In this document: one piece after another, positions 45,325 through 54,238 of the stretch | Numbering within the stretch: the stretch's first letter is position 1 | Layout: every line of letters starts with the position of its first letter | From: Ensifer adhaerens | GTDB lineage: Bacteria; Pseudomonadota; Alphaproteobacteria; Rhizobiales; Rhizobiaceae | Length of the DNA stretch: 64,000 bases | NCBI RefSeq assembly: GCF_013283195.1 | Contig: NZ_JABEKT010000002.1 | Span: 682,001 to 746,000 of the forward strand | Reading direction: 5' to 3' | Program-made: the position numbers and the translations under genes | Notes under the pieces: generated by a model | Told to the model about the DNA's origin: nothing | What the model saw: only the letters and a program-made list of their open reading frames with translations | The model's database searches: none

Positions 45325-46365
45325 TCAGGCAACGGCGCGTGTTTCGAGATCGGCCCAGGGGCGACGGTCGACCCAGGCTTCGATGTCGAAGTTCTGGGCA
45401 AGGAAGCCCCATTCATGCAGGAAGTCCTTGTAGTGTCCGATCGCATCGACGAGTTCGGGCTCGAGCCCAATTCCGAGGTGGCGATGCAGGTCCGGGCCGT
45501 TGGCGGCTGCGACGACCTCTTCCGATGCCCCGACTTCGCGGGCAACGAAGCGGCGCACCTCGTCCGGGTGCGCCTCGGCCCAGGCACTCGCGCGCTTCAG
45601 GGTCTCGATCAGCTTCACCACCAGGTCGGGTCGATCCTCCGCCAGCCGCTCGTCGACGGTGAGGATGCGCGGCGAGCCCGAATTGATGCGGATTTTCGGA
45701 TCCGGGTGGAAGCCGAATTCGGCCACAGTGTGGGTGGCGAAGAGGTTGGCGACGCTGATGCCGGGCGTGCCCTTGACGTAGATGGCATCGACTTCGCCGC
45801 GAAGCAGCGCTGCGACCTCCGGGCCATAGGCCTGCCGGTTGCGCAGGCCGTAAAGTTGCGGCCCGTCGCGATTGTCGAGCACCGTGTCTTCAAGCGGGAT
45901 ATCGACGATCTCGACGTCGGTGTGCGTCAGGCCCTCGAGCGACAAAGCGGAGACCAATCCCTTCAGTGCGGTCGCCGCCATGAAGTCGACAATGCCCGGC
46001 GGGCGTCGGGCAATGCCGAAGCGACGGCCGACCAGGTCCCGCGTCGTCCTGATGCCCGTACCTGGCAAGGTGATGATCGCCTGGAACTCGTCGGTCCAGG
46101 TAATGCCGACGAGTCGTGTCGGATTGCCTTCCGAACGGGCCCGGATCGGCGGGACGTTGCCGCCGTGGCGAAACGAGTAGTCGAGATGATGGTTGAAGTG
46201 GCTGGACCGGATCGTCCGGTCCTTGCTGTCGATGATGGAATTGAGGGTGATACCCTCGCTGGCGAAGGCTTCGTCGAGCAGGCCCAGCTGGGTCGCAAGG
46301 CCGACCGGGGTCGGCACCGGGCAGCGGGTATACCAGATTTGTGAGATGGCGTTCTTGCGCGTCAT
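45325..46365 (-). CDS. DszB-like sulfinate desulfinase family protein (copy 2)
   Basis: 346 residues; start at the ATG at 46365 following GAGGATCC. Clear paralog of the 43035-44069 protein. No signal peptide (MTRKNAISQIWYTRCPVPTP). The DszB-type triad is again in place: Cys15 in RCPVPTP, His56 and Arg66 in HFNHHLDYSFRHGGNVPP. It is first gene of the seven-gene minus-strand operon. Two copies with identical active-site layout suggest two sulfinate substrates or a heterodimer. Confidence 0.8.
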   Translation of the reverse strand: MTRKNAISQIWYTRCPVPTPVGLATQLGLLDEAFASEGITLNSIIDSKDRTIRSSHFNHHLDYSFRHGGNVPPIRARSEGNPTRLVGITWTDEFQAIITLPGTGIRTTRDLVGRRFGIARRPPGIVDFMAATALKGLVSALSLEGLTHTDVEIVDIPLEDTVLDNRDGPQLYGLRNRQAYGPEVAALLRGEVDAIYVKGTPGISVANLFATHTVAEFGFHPDPKIRINSGSPRILTVDERLAEDRPDLVVKLIETLKRASAWAEAHPDEVRRFVAREVGASEEVVAAANGPDLHRHLGIGLEPELVDAIGHYKDFLHEWGFLAQNFDIEAWVDRRPWADLETRAVA

Positions 46366-46456
46366 GGATCCTCTGCCGTCCTTCACGTTGGTATCAGGAA
46401 GCCTTTTTCACTCCGAAGGGACTTTGTAGTGCGCTGTTGCTGCGCGCTTCGAATTT

Positions 46457-46470
46457 GGAGAAATATCTCC
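46457..46470. promoter_or_regulatory. Inverted repeat in divergent desulfurization/transport promoter region
   Basis: GGAGA-AATA-TCTCC lies about 90 bases upstream of the first minus-strand gene and 190 bases upstream of the plus-strand permease gene. Candidate operator for a shared regulator; no regulator gene is adjacent. Confidence 0.35.
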
Positions 46471-46552
46471 TTCATTCGGCGCCGTATTGCCCTTGTGTGG
46501 GAAACTGGTTCCTATATGCCGGGGTTATCGAGTTGAAATTACCAAAACAGGT

Positions 46553-46582
46553 TTGACAAAGCCTATAGAGTTAGTCAACAAT
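46553..46582 (+). promoter_or_regulatory. Candidate sigma70 promoter for the Dpp-type transport operon
   Basis: TTGACA (46553-46558), an 18-base gap and AACAAT (46577-46582), in an AT-rich patch 80 bases before the first permease gene. The match to the -35 consensus is perfect, the -10 moderate. Confidence 0.45.
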
Positions 46583-46658
46583 AAAATCATCGGCTTCGGG
46601 AAACCGGGTCGATGACACGTTTCGCTTTGTGCGAGTTTCCAACTGAGAGACGACAGGC

Positions 46659-47645
46659 ATGCCGGCTTTGGTCAGAATTGTCAGAACACTGCGACGCACG
46701 CTGTTGCAGGCAATTCCGACCCTGCTCGGGATCATCATCCTCAATTTCTTCCTGCTGCAGCTGGCGCCGGGCGACGCTGCCGACGTGCTGGCCGGCGAGG
46801 CGGGGTCGGCGACCGAGGAAAGCGTGGCGGCGCTGAGGGCCCGCTTCGGGCTGGACAGTCCGGTGCTGGAGCAACTGGCGACCTACCTCAACAACCTCGC
46901 GCATTTCAGCCTCGGATTTTCGCCGCGCTACGGCATGCCGGTCGCCGACCTGATCGCCCAGCGCCTGCCGGGAACGCTGACGCTGATGGCGGTGGCACTC
47001 ATCATCGCGATCTTCCTCGGCGTCATCCTCGGATCACTGATGGCGACGTTTGCGGGCCGCATACCCGACCGGCTGCTCTCAGTCTTCTCGCTGCTGTTCT
47101 ATTCGATCCCGAGCTTTTGGATCGGGCTGATGCTGATCGTTTTCTTTTCGGTCAAGCTCGGCTGGCTGCCAAGCGGCGGCTCGGGCACGATCGGTTCGCG
47201 GCTGACGGGCTGGGCCGCTCTGTTAGACGCGGCGCGCTACATGGTGCTGCCGGCAACGTCGCTCGCGCTTTTCTATGTGGCGATCTATGCGCGACTGACG
47301 CGAGCCTCGATGCTCGAGGTCAAGAACCAGGACTTCGTTCGCACCGCCTATGCCAAGGGGTTGACGCCGTTCGGCGTGACCGCCCGCCATGTGCTGCGCA
47401 ACGCCCTGATCCCGATCACCACCATGGCCGGCATGCATATCGGCGGCATGCTCGGCGGCGCCGTCGTGGTCGAGACGGTCTATAGCTGGCCCGGCCTTGG
47501 CCGGCTCGCCTTCGAAGCAGTGATGGGCCGCGATTTCACGGTGCTGCTCGGCATCCTCCTGTTGTCCTCGCTTCTCGTCATCCTTGCCAATGCCGCCGTG
47601 GACCTCGTTCACGCCTGGCTCGATCCCCGAATTGGAGCACGCTGA
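46659..47645 (+). CDS. Peptide/Ni-type ABC permease, DppB-like
   Basis: 328 residues with six membrane segments. QLAPGDAADVLAGE and LFYSIPSFWIGLMLIVFFSV are characteristic of DppB/OppB, and a EAA-type loop is seen around DFVRTAYAKGLTPFGV. First gene of a five-gene plus-strand operon (two permeases, two ATPases, aldo-keto reductase), divergent from the desulfurization operon. The TGATG overlap with the next gene indicates coupling. No binding-protein gene is inside the operon. Confidence 0.93.
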   Translation: MPALVRIVRTLRRTLLQAIPTLLGIIILNFFLLQLAPGDAADVLAGEAGSATEESVAALRARFGLDSPVLEQLATYLNNLAHFSLGFSPRYGMPVADLIAQRLPGTLTLMAVALIIAIFLGVILGSLMATFAGRIPDRLLSVFSLLFYSIPSFWIGLMLIVFFSVKLGWLPSGGSGTIGSRLTGWAALLDAARYMVLPATSLALFYVAIYARLTRASMLEVKNQDFVRTAYAKGLTPFGVTARHVLRNALIPITTMAGMHIGGMLGGAVVVETVYSWPGLGRLAFEAVMGRDFTVLLGILLLSSLLVILANAAVDLVHAWLDPRIGAR

Positions 47646-48649
47646 TGTCCACCACCGGTGTCGGAGCACTCCGCAACATTTCAAGCGCCTATGCATCTGC
47701 CACCGAAAGTGAGCAGCCGACCGCGGTTGTCGCGACGGAGGGGCCTGCCTGGTCCAACGTCAAGGCGCCGGACGCACGCTCCCAGCAGAGCGCGACAATT
47801 GCGATCACCAACGGGCGCCGGGCGCTGAAGGTCTTCTTCGCCAATCCGAACGCGCTGTTCGGCACAGGCTTCCTCTGTCTCGTCATCGCGGTCGCCCTTC
47901 TGGCGCCGGTGTTTTTTCCCGACGATCCGCTTTCGATGGTGGGGCGGCCGTTCCTGTGGCCCGGACAGGATCCGGCATTTCCGCTCGGCACGGATTCCCT
48001 CGGACGCGACGTGCTCGCCGGCATCCTCCACGGTTCTCGCATATCCCTTTTCGTCGGCCTGACGGCAACGGCATTGGGATTGACGTTCGGCGTGCTGGTC
48101 GGTGCTGCCTCCGGCTATTTCGGCGGCTGGGTCGACGATATCCTGATGCGGCTTGTCGAGATCTTCCAGACGCTGCCGAGCTTCGTGCTTCTCGTCGTGC
48201 TCGTCGCCATCGCCCAGCCCTCGGCGACGACGGTGACGCTTGCAATCGCCGTCATCTCCTGGCCGACCGTGGCGCGGCTGACCCGCGCAGAATTCCGCGC
48301 GATCCGCGAGAAGGATTTCGTCATGGCCGCCCGCAGCCTCGGTTTCGGTCATGGCCGCATCATTTTCCGCGAGATCCTGCCCAACGCCCTGCCGCCGATC
48401 ATCGTCACCTCTTCGGTCATGGTGGCAACCGCGATCCTGATGGAATCGGCGCTGTCCTTCATGGGGCTCGGCGATCCCAATGTGGTCAGTTGGGGGTCGA
48501 TGATCGGGACCGGCCGCGAGCTCGTCAGGACCGCCTGGTATCTGACGGCGCTGCCCGGGCTTGCGATTGTCTTCACGGTGCTGGCGCTCAACCTCATCGG
48601 CGACGGGTTGAACGACGCGCTCAACCCCCGCTTCTCTGGGGATCGCTGA
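47645..48649 (+). CDS. Peptide-type ABC permease, DppC-like
   Basis: 334 residues. The N-terminal 65 residues are hydrophilic, then the DppC pattern LGTDSLGRDVLAGILHGSR and LVEIFQTLPSFVLLVVLV and EKDFVMAARSLGFGHGRII. The start overlaps the previous stop by one base. Second channel subunit of the importer. Confidence 0.93.
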   Translation: MSTTGVGALRNISSAYASATESEQPTAVVATEGPAWSNVKAPDARSQQSATIAITNGRRALKVFFANPNALFGTGFLCLVIAVALLAPVFFPDDPLSMVGRPFLWPGQDPAFPLGTDSLGRDVLAGILHGSRISLFVGLTATALGLTFGVLVGAASGYFGGWVDDILMRLVEIFQTLPSFVLLVVLVAIAQPSATTVTLAIAVISWPTVARLTRAEFRAIREKDFVMAARSLGFGHGRIIFREILPNALPPIIVTSSVMVATAILMESALSFMGLGDPNVVSWGSMIGTGRELVRTAWYLTALPGLAIVFTVLALNLIGDGLNDALNPRFSGDR

Positions 48650-48651
48650 CG

Positions 48652-49650
48652 ATGGCTCCTTTGCTTCAGGTCGAAAACCTCACCATCGGCTTTCCGCGCG
48701 CCGAGCCGGTCCGCAACCTCTCCTTTGAAGTGGCTGAAGGCGAGACGCTGGCGATCGTCGGGGAATCGGGCTCGGGAAAATCGCTGACGGCTCTGGCCCT
48801 GATGCAGCTCTTGCCGCGGGCGGCAAGAGTGAGCAGTGGCCGTATCACCTTTGACGAACAGGATCTGCTGACACTCGATGCCAGCCAGATGCGGCGCCTG
48901 CGCGGGCGCGAGATCGGAATGATCTTCCAGGAGCCGATGACCAGCCTCAACCCGGTGATGACGATCGGCAGGCAGATCTCCGAGGTGCTGAAGGTCCACG
49001 AAAAACTCTCGGGGCGGGCGGCGCGGGCGCGGGCGATCGAGCTCCTCAATCTTGTGCGTATCCCCGGTGCCGACAAGCGGGTGGACGATTATCCGCACCA
49101 GCTGTCCGGCGGCATGCGCCAGAGGGTGATGATTGCGATGGCGGTTGCGTGCCGGCCGAAACTGTTGATCGCCGACGAGCCGACGACGGCCCTCGACGTG
49201 ACGATCCAGGCGCAGGTGCTCGATCTGCTCGACACGCTCAGGCGCGAGCTGCAGATGGCTGTGGTGCTCATCACCCATGACCTTGGCGTGGTGGCGCAAT
49301 GGGCCGACCGGGTGGTGGTGATGTATGCGGGGCGCAAGGTGGAACAGGCGCTGCCCGACGACCTCTTCAAGGATCCGCTGCACCCGTATACGCGCGGCCT
49401 GCTTGCCGCTTCGCCCCGCCTCAAGAACGATTTTCACTATCGCGACGGCGCGCTCACCGAAATTCCGGGATCGATCGTTTCGGCCGTCGGCGAAGCGGGC
49501 TGTCCCTTCAGGCCGCGCTGCACCCAGGCGCGCGCGAGCTGCGGCCATCACATTCCGCCTCTGACCGTGCCGGCGCCCGATCGCCTCGTCGCCTGCCCCT
49601 TCACCTCGTCGATCAAGGCCGTGCCCGATGCCGTTGCTCTCCGTTACTGA
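48652..49650 (+). CDS. Peptide-type ABC ATPase, DppD-like
   Basis: 332 residues, ATG two bases past the permease stop. Walker [28 protein letters not shown] signature, [14 protein letters not shown] Walker B, and a C-terminal oligopeptide-transport tail with cysteines ([14 protein letters not shown]), which bind an iron-sulfur cluster in homologues. Pairs with the next ATPase, which it overlaps by 23 bases. Confidence 0.94.
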   Translation: MAPLLQVENLTIGFPRAEPVRNLSFEVAEGETLAIVGESGSGKSLTALALMQLLPRAARVSSGRITFDEQDLLTLDASQMRRLRGREIGMIFQEPMTSLNPVMTIGRQISEVLKVHEKLSGRAARARAIELLNLVRIPGADKRVDDYPHQLSGGMRQRVMIAMAVACRPKLLIADEPTTALDVTIQAQVLDLLDTLRRELQMAVVLITHDLGVVAQWADRVVVMYAGRKVEQALPDDLFKDPLHPYTRGLLAASPRLKNDFHYRDGALTEIPGSIVSAVGEAGCPFRPRCTQARASCGHHIPPLTVPAPDRLVACPFTSSIKAVPDAVALRY

Positions 49651-50572
49651 CCTCAAGACCCACTACCAGAGTCGCGACGGGCTGCTGCGCTCTCTCGATG
49701 GCGTCGATCTCTTCGTTGAGCGTGGCGAGACGGTTGGGCTCGTCGGCGAAAGCGGTTGCGGCAAGTCGACCCTCGGCAAGACCCTGCTTCGCCTCGTCGA
49801 TCCGACCGCGGGGCGGATTGAATTCAAGGGCGAGGACATCACACGCGTCGACCAGCGGCGGCTGAGGAGCGTGCGCAAGTCGATCCAGATGATTTTCCAG
49901 GATCCCTTCGCATCGCTCAATCCGCGCCACACGATCGGCGAAATTCTCGAAGCACCGCTGGTGGTTCACAAGGCAGGCGACAGCGCCGAGCGCCGGGGGA
50001 TCGTCGCCGGAATCGTGTCGAAGGTCGGCTTGCCGGCCGATTCCATCAATCGTTATCCGCACGAATTTTCAGGCGGGCAACGGCAACGGATCGGCATCGC
50101 CCGCGCGCTCTTGCTCAATCCTGAGCTGATCGTCTGCGACGAGCCTGTTTCGGCGCTCGACCTGTCGATCCAGGCGCAGATCCTCAATCTCTTGGTCGAG
50201 ATGAAAAAGGAATTCGGCCTTTCCTACATCTTCATCAGCCACGACCTCTCCGTGGTTCGCTATTTCTGCGACCGGGTGATGGTCATGTATCTCGGCCGGA
50301 TCGTCGAGAGTGCCGACAACGAGACGCTCTGGTCCGATCCGTGCCATCCCTACACGCGCGCGCTGATGGAGGCGGTGCCCGATCCGTCGCGGCCGCGTCA
50401 TGCAGCCCCGCTTGGCGGCGATCTGCCGAGCCCCAGCAACATTCCTTCGGGCTGTCGGTTTCACACCCGCTGCCCGCTCGCGACAGACCGCTGCCGCGCC
50501 GAAGAACCGGAATTCCGCTCGATTGCACCCGGCCACGAGGTGGCCTGCCATTTTGCGGACAGCATCAACTGA
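49628..50572 (+). CDS. Peptide-type ABC ATPase, DppF-like
   Basis: 314 residues. GESGCGKSTLG, FSGGQRQRIGIARALLL, LIVCDEPVSALDLS, and the C-terminal cysteine block CRFHTRCPLATDRC are intact. Completes the transporter. Its substrate is inferred to be an organosulfur or related compound because of the divergent operon and the two orphan binding proteins at 54239 and 61890. Confidence 0.94.
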   Translation: MPLLSVTDLKTHYQSRDGLLRSLDGVDLFVERGETVGLVGESGCGKSTLGKTLLRLVDPTAGRIEFKGEDITRVDQRRLRSVRKSIQMIFQDPFASLNPRHTIGEILEAPLVVHKAGDSAERRGIVAGIVSKVGLPADSINRYPHEFSGGQRQRIGIARALLLNPELIVCDEPVSALDLSIQAQILNLLVEMKKEFGLSYIFISHDLSVVRYFCDRVMVMYLGRIVESADNETLWSDPCHPYTRALMEAVPDPSRPRHAAPLGGDLPSPSNIPSGCRFHTRCPLATDRCRAEEPEFRSIAPGHEVACHFADSIN

Positions 50573-50586
50573 AATGGAGATTTTGA

Positions 50587-51648
50587 ATGGTTGAGTATCG
50601 CTATCTCGGGCGCAGTGCCCTGAAAGTGTCGCCGCTGACGCTCGGGTCCATGATGTTCGGCAACCAGACGCCTGATGATGTCGCCTTCCGCATCATCGAC
50701 AAGGCGCGCGAACAGGGCATCAACTTCATTGACACGGCCGACGTCTATCACGACGGCAAGTCGGAAGAGGTCGTCGGACGTGGCATCAAGGCCCATCGGG
50801 ATCACTGGGTGCTGGCGACCAAGTTCGTCAATTCGCACAAGAAGGGGCCCAACCTCGGCGGCTATTCGCGCAAGTGGGTCTATCAGACGGTCGAGAACTC
50901 GCTGCGCAATCTCGGCACCGACTATATCGACATCCTCTATTTCCACCGCTCCGTCTTCGATGCGCCGCTGGAAGAGCCTGTCCGGGCGATCGCCGACCTG
51001 ATCAAGGCCGGCAAGCTGCGCTACTTCGGCGTCTCCAACTTCCGCGGCTGGCGCATCGCCGAGATCGCGCAACTGGCCGACGAACTCGGGATCGACAGGC
51101 CGGTCGCAAGCCAGCCGCTCTACAACATCGTCAACCGTACGGCGGAAGCCGAGCAACTGCCGGCCGCTGCCGCCTACGGGCTCGGCGTCGTCACTTATAG
51201 CCCGCTGGCGCGCGGCGTTCTGACCGGCAAATACAATGTCGGCGAGGCACCTGGCGCCGACACTCGAGCCGGCCGCGGCGACAAGCGCATGCATGATGTC
51301 GAGTTCCGCGACGAATCGATCGCGATTGCCAAGCAGATCGCAGCCCACGCCCAGGCCAAGGGCATCGCTGCCGCAGACTTCGCGCTCGCCTGGGTCCTGA
51401 ACAACCGGCTGGTGACCTCGACCATCGGCGGGCCGCGCACCGAGGAACAGTGGGACGGCTACATCCGTGCGCTGGACGTGAAGATCGATGCCGAGGACGA
51501 GGCCCTGGTCGACCGGCTGGTTGCCGCCGGCCACCCGTCGACACCGGGCTTTACCGATCCGGGCCATCCGCTGGAGGGTCGATTCCCGCGCTCGGGCGCT
51601 GCGGAGGCAGAGATCATTCCGCTCGCGCGGGCCCAGCGCGTCGCCTGA
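50587..51648 (+). CDS. Aldo-keto reductase
   Basis: 353 residues of the AKR TIM-barrel family: MVEYRYLGRSALKVSPLTLG, Asp and Tyr in NFIDTADVYHDG, Lys in LATKFV and His in ILYFHRSV form the catalytic tetrad; the NADP-binding end is STIGGPRTEEQ. It lies 14 bases after the ATPase gene and so is co-expressed with the importer. It may reduce an aldehyde or ketone in the imported compound's breakdown. A strong terminator follows. Confidence 0.92.
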   Translation: MVEYRYLGRSALKVSPLTLGSMMFGNQTPDDVAFRIIDKAREQGINFIDTADVYHDGKSEEVVGRGIKAHRDHWVLATKFVNSHKKGPNLGGYSRKWVYQTVENSLRNLGTDYIDILYFHRSVFDAPLEEPVRAIADLIKAGKLRYFGVSNFRGWRIAEIAQLADELGIDRPVASQPLYNIVNRTAEAEQLPAAAAYGLGVVTYSPLARGVLTGKYNVGEAPGADTRAGRGDKRMHDVEFRDESIAIAKQIAAHAQAKGIAAADFALAWVLNNRLVTSTIGGPRTEEQWDGYIRALDVKIDAEDEALVDRLVAAGHPSTPGFTDPGHPLEGRFPRSGAAEAEIIPLARAQRVA

Positions 51649-51695
51649 GGCGGTTTTGCCCGGCAGTCTGTCGAGCCGATTGTGATCGAGAAACG

Positions 51696-51725
51696 AAGCC
51701 CGGGATCATCGATCCCGGGCTTTTT
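51696..51725. terminator. Bidirectional rho-independent terminator
   Basis: Twelve-bp perfect stem AAGCCCGGGATC / GATCCCGGGCTT with a three-base loop, followed by T residues on the plus strand and preceded by A residues. It sits between the convergent aldo-keto reductase and amidohydrolase genes. Confidence 0.85.
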
Positions 51726-51736
51726 GATGTCGGCGT

Positions 51737-52690
51737 TTACTCTGCCGCTTCGGCTCTTGCCTCTCGCAGGGAGAGCAGGCGTCTGGCGTTGCCGCCGGCG
51801 ACAAGGCGTGCGTCTTCCTCGCTGAGGCCGGCCTCCGCCAAGCTGTCGTTCAGGCTCCTGCGGTCAATTGCTGCAAGGATCGGCCAGTCCGTTCCGGCCA
51901 GCACCCGCTCCGCGCCGAAGAATCCGGTGAGGGTGCGAATGATTGCAGGATCGTGCCCCATCGTGTCGAAATAAATGTTGGGACGCTTGCCGGCCGCACG
52001 CTCGGCGCGGCTGTAGATGTCGCCGCGTGCCGCCTGGACGATGGCGCCGAGGCCGAGTGTCGCAAAGATCAGGTGCAGATCCGGGAGTTCGTCGAGCACC
52101 GGTGACTGGATCACCGACAGGAAGGCGACGCCGTTCATCAGCCCGCGGCCGAGCGAATTGCCGAGCGTGCCGGCACCGTCGATCAGCACATGCGAATGGG
52201 GATGGGCAACCGGGTGGACGAAGACCGGCACCTCGTGGCGCGCGGCAACCTCGAGCGTTGGGCGGACCGCGGGATCGGCGAGGAATTTGCCGTCACGTGC
52301 GGAATCGATGACGAGACCGGAAAGCCCGAGTTCGACGATGGCACGCTCGGCCTCGCGAGCGCCTTCCTCGCCTGAGAAGGCGTTGACGACGCCAAAGCCG
52401 GCGAGTGTCGAGTGGTCGCGCGAAAGCGTCGCCAGCCAGTCGTTGGCTTCCCGCAAGGCAGAAAGCGGCACTGGCCCTTCGAGGCCGAACAGGCTTTCGA
52501 TGGTTGCAGTCACGATCGCCAGCGACACGCCGGCGGTCTCGAATTCCTCGACCAGCGCCTGCGGAGTGGTGATCTTGCGATAAATCTCCGGCGTGAAGCC
52601 GCCGGCGGGCCTGGCGTGTTTGCCGTCAGGCCTCCAGGCCGGCGGCCAGAGATGCACATGGATGTCGACGATATCGAGGGGCGCGGTCAT
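51737..52690 (-). CDS. Amidohydrolase-2 family protein
   Basis: 317 residues; start at the ATG at 52690, overlapping the stop of the SsuD-like gene (ATGA). The metal motif DIHVH is at the N-terminus, later ligands in VFVHPVAHPHS and AGTDWPIL. The family includes decarboxylases and hydrolases for aromatic ring-cleavage products. It shares an operon with the SsuD-like monooxygenase and may handle the carbon skeleton left after sulfur removal. It is more distant from the pair at 262-2148 than those are from each other. Confidence 0.88.
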   Translation of the reverse strand: MTAPLDIVDIHVHLWPPAWRPDGKHARPAGGFTPEIYRKITTPQALVEEFETAGVSLAIVTATIESLFGLEGPVPLSALREANDWLATLSRDHSTLAGFGVVNAFSGEEGAREAERAIVELGLSGLVIDSARDGKFLADPAVRPTLEVAARHEVPVFVHPVAHPHSHVLIDGAGTLGNSLGRGLMNGVAFLSVIQSPVLDELPDLHLIFATLGLGAIVQAARGDIYSRAERAAGKRPNIYFDTMGHDPAIIRTLTGFFGAERVLAGTDWPILAAIDRRSLNDSLAEAGLSEEDARLVAGGNARRLLSLREARAEAAE

Positions 52691-53787
52691 TCGGCGGCTA
52701 CCTTTCTGGCTTCGCGTTCGGCAATGCCGGCCTTGACGAGCGGCACCACGTCCCGTCCGTAGGTCACGGTGTCTTCGGTCGGGTAGAAACCCCGCACGAG
52801 GAAGTTGGAAACGCCGGCGTCGTAGTAGTCGAGGATGGCGTCTGCCACCTGCTCCGGCGTTCCGACCAACGCGGTCGAGTTGCCGCCCGCACCGCTTGCC
52901 TCGGCGACCTCGGTCCAAAGCCGCTTGTCGAGCACCTTGCCGCGGCTGGCGGCCTCGCGCAGGCGCACGGAGCCGACATTCGACGGCAGCTTCTCGCCAT
53001 TGCCGCCGGCCGAACGGGCGACCTGCGATTTTACCTTTTCGAGGATATCGGCGGCCTTGGCCCAGGCGGCGTCCTCGGTTTCAGCGACCACGGTGCGGAA
53101 GGCGAGGGTGTAGCGGATATCGCCCGCCGCACGGCCGTTGGCGACGGCGGCGGCCCGCACCTTGGCGATCGTCTCCTTCGCGCCGTCGAGTGGTTCGCCC
53201 CAGAGCGCATAGATGTCGGCGTGTTTGCCGGCAACCGCGATCGCGGCATCCGACGAGCCGCCAAAGGAGATCGGGATGCGCGGCTTCTGGTATGGCTTGA
53301 CCTGGCTGAAGGCGCCCTTGAACCTGTAGAAGCGTCCTTCGTGGTCGAACGGCTGGTCGCTCTCCCAGACCTTCTTCAGCACGGTCAGATATTCGTCGGT
53401 GCGGGCATAGCGGGTGTCATGATCCTCGAAATCGCCGTCGCGGGCCTGATCGAGGTCTGAGCCGCCGGTGATGATGTGCACCCACAGGCGACCCTCCGAG
53501 AACTGGTCGAGGGTCGCGAGCTGGCGGGCGCCGAGCGTCGGCGCCATCAGGCCCGGCCGGTGGGCAAGCAGCGCGCCGATCTGCTCTGTCTGGGAAAAGA
53601 CGAAGGCTGCGATCTGATTGTTGTCGGGCCACTGCGCAAACTGGCCGATCAGCAGCCGGTCGATGCCGGCAGCCTCCGCCGCCTGCACATGATTGCGAAT
53701 ATAGGCCTTGTCGATGACCGGGCCGGTGGTGGGCACGATATCGGACCCCTCCCTGTTGGAGGTGTGGCCGATGAATTCAGATGGCAT
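52687..53787 (-). CDS. SsuD-like FMNH2-dependent alkanesulfonate-type monooxygenase
   Basis: 366 residues; start at the ATG at 53787 with AAGGAG eight bases upstream. Luciferase-like family with the SsuD group pattern: EAAGIDRLLIGQFAQWPDN, GRLWVHIITGGSD, DHDTRYARTDEYLTVLKKVW, IPISFGGSSDAAIAVAG and DIYALWGEP. SsuD frees sulfite from sulfonates. Divergent from a peptide-type binding protein and second DszC-like gene. It suggests the island handles sulfonates as well as sulfones. Confidence 0.9.
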   Translation of the reverse strand: MPSEFIGHTSNREGSDIVPTTGPVIDKAYIRNHVQAAEAAGIDRLLIGQFAQWPDNNQIAAFVFSQTEQIGALLAHRPGLMAPTLGARQLATLDQFSEGRLWVHIITGGSDLDQARDGDFEDHDTRYARTDEYLTVLKKVWESDQPFDHEGRFYRFKGAFSQVKPYQKPRIPISFGGSSDAAIAVAGKHADIYALWGEPLDGAKETIAKVRAAAVANGRAAGDIRYTLAFRTVVAETEDAAWAKAADILEKVKSQVARSAGGNGEKLPSNVGSVRLREAASRGKVLDKRLWTEVAEASGAGGNSTALVGTPEQVADAILDYYDAGVSNFLVRGFYPTEDTVTYGRDVVPLVKAGIAEREARKVAAE

Positions 53788-54238
53788 GGAAAACTCCTTG
53801 AAACAGTCGCGCTCAGCGCCGCTCAATAGTCTATTTAATAGGTAGATAATGTCGATTGCGTTTTGCGCGCTGATCTTGGGATGGCTTTTCAAGGGTTCGC
53901 CGATGTCGGGATTTTTCGTTCGCTTTCCTTCTGCTTGCGCCGGAACAAGGCGCCCGATGCCAGGAATTGAGGTGGACGTGCCATTTGGTGGCGGCCGCTG
54001 CCGATCATCGAATTCGGCGAAATGCTGGAAATTTGAGAGAACATGGTTGTGGCGAGAGATATTTCGGCCCCGGCACGGCGGCCATGCAGCATTTTTCACA
54101 AGCGACGCTGACTTTAGAAAGCTATTATCACCATAAATTTAGTGGAGTATCTATTCTGACGTGGATCACCCGATGATGGGTGCGCGAAATCGAACCAGCG
54201 CTTGCCTCCTGATGCTGCGCCTGCTTGGGGACTTCAAC
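53788..54238. promoter_or_regulatory. AT-rich divergent promoter region of the sulfur genes
   Basis: A 450-base gap between divergent genes with no coding frame. It contains the 11-base palindrome CTATTTAATAG (53831-53841) close to the SsuD-like start and a second AT-rich patch at 54115-54155 before the binding-protein gene. It probably holds promoters and operators for both directions. Confidence 0.45.
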
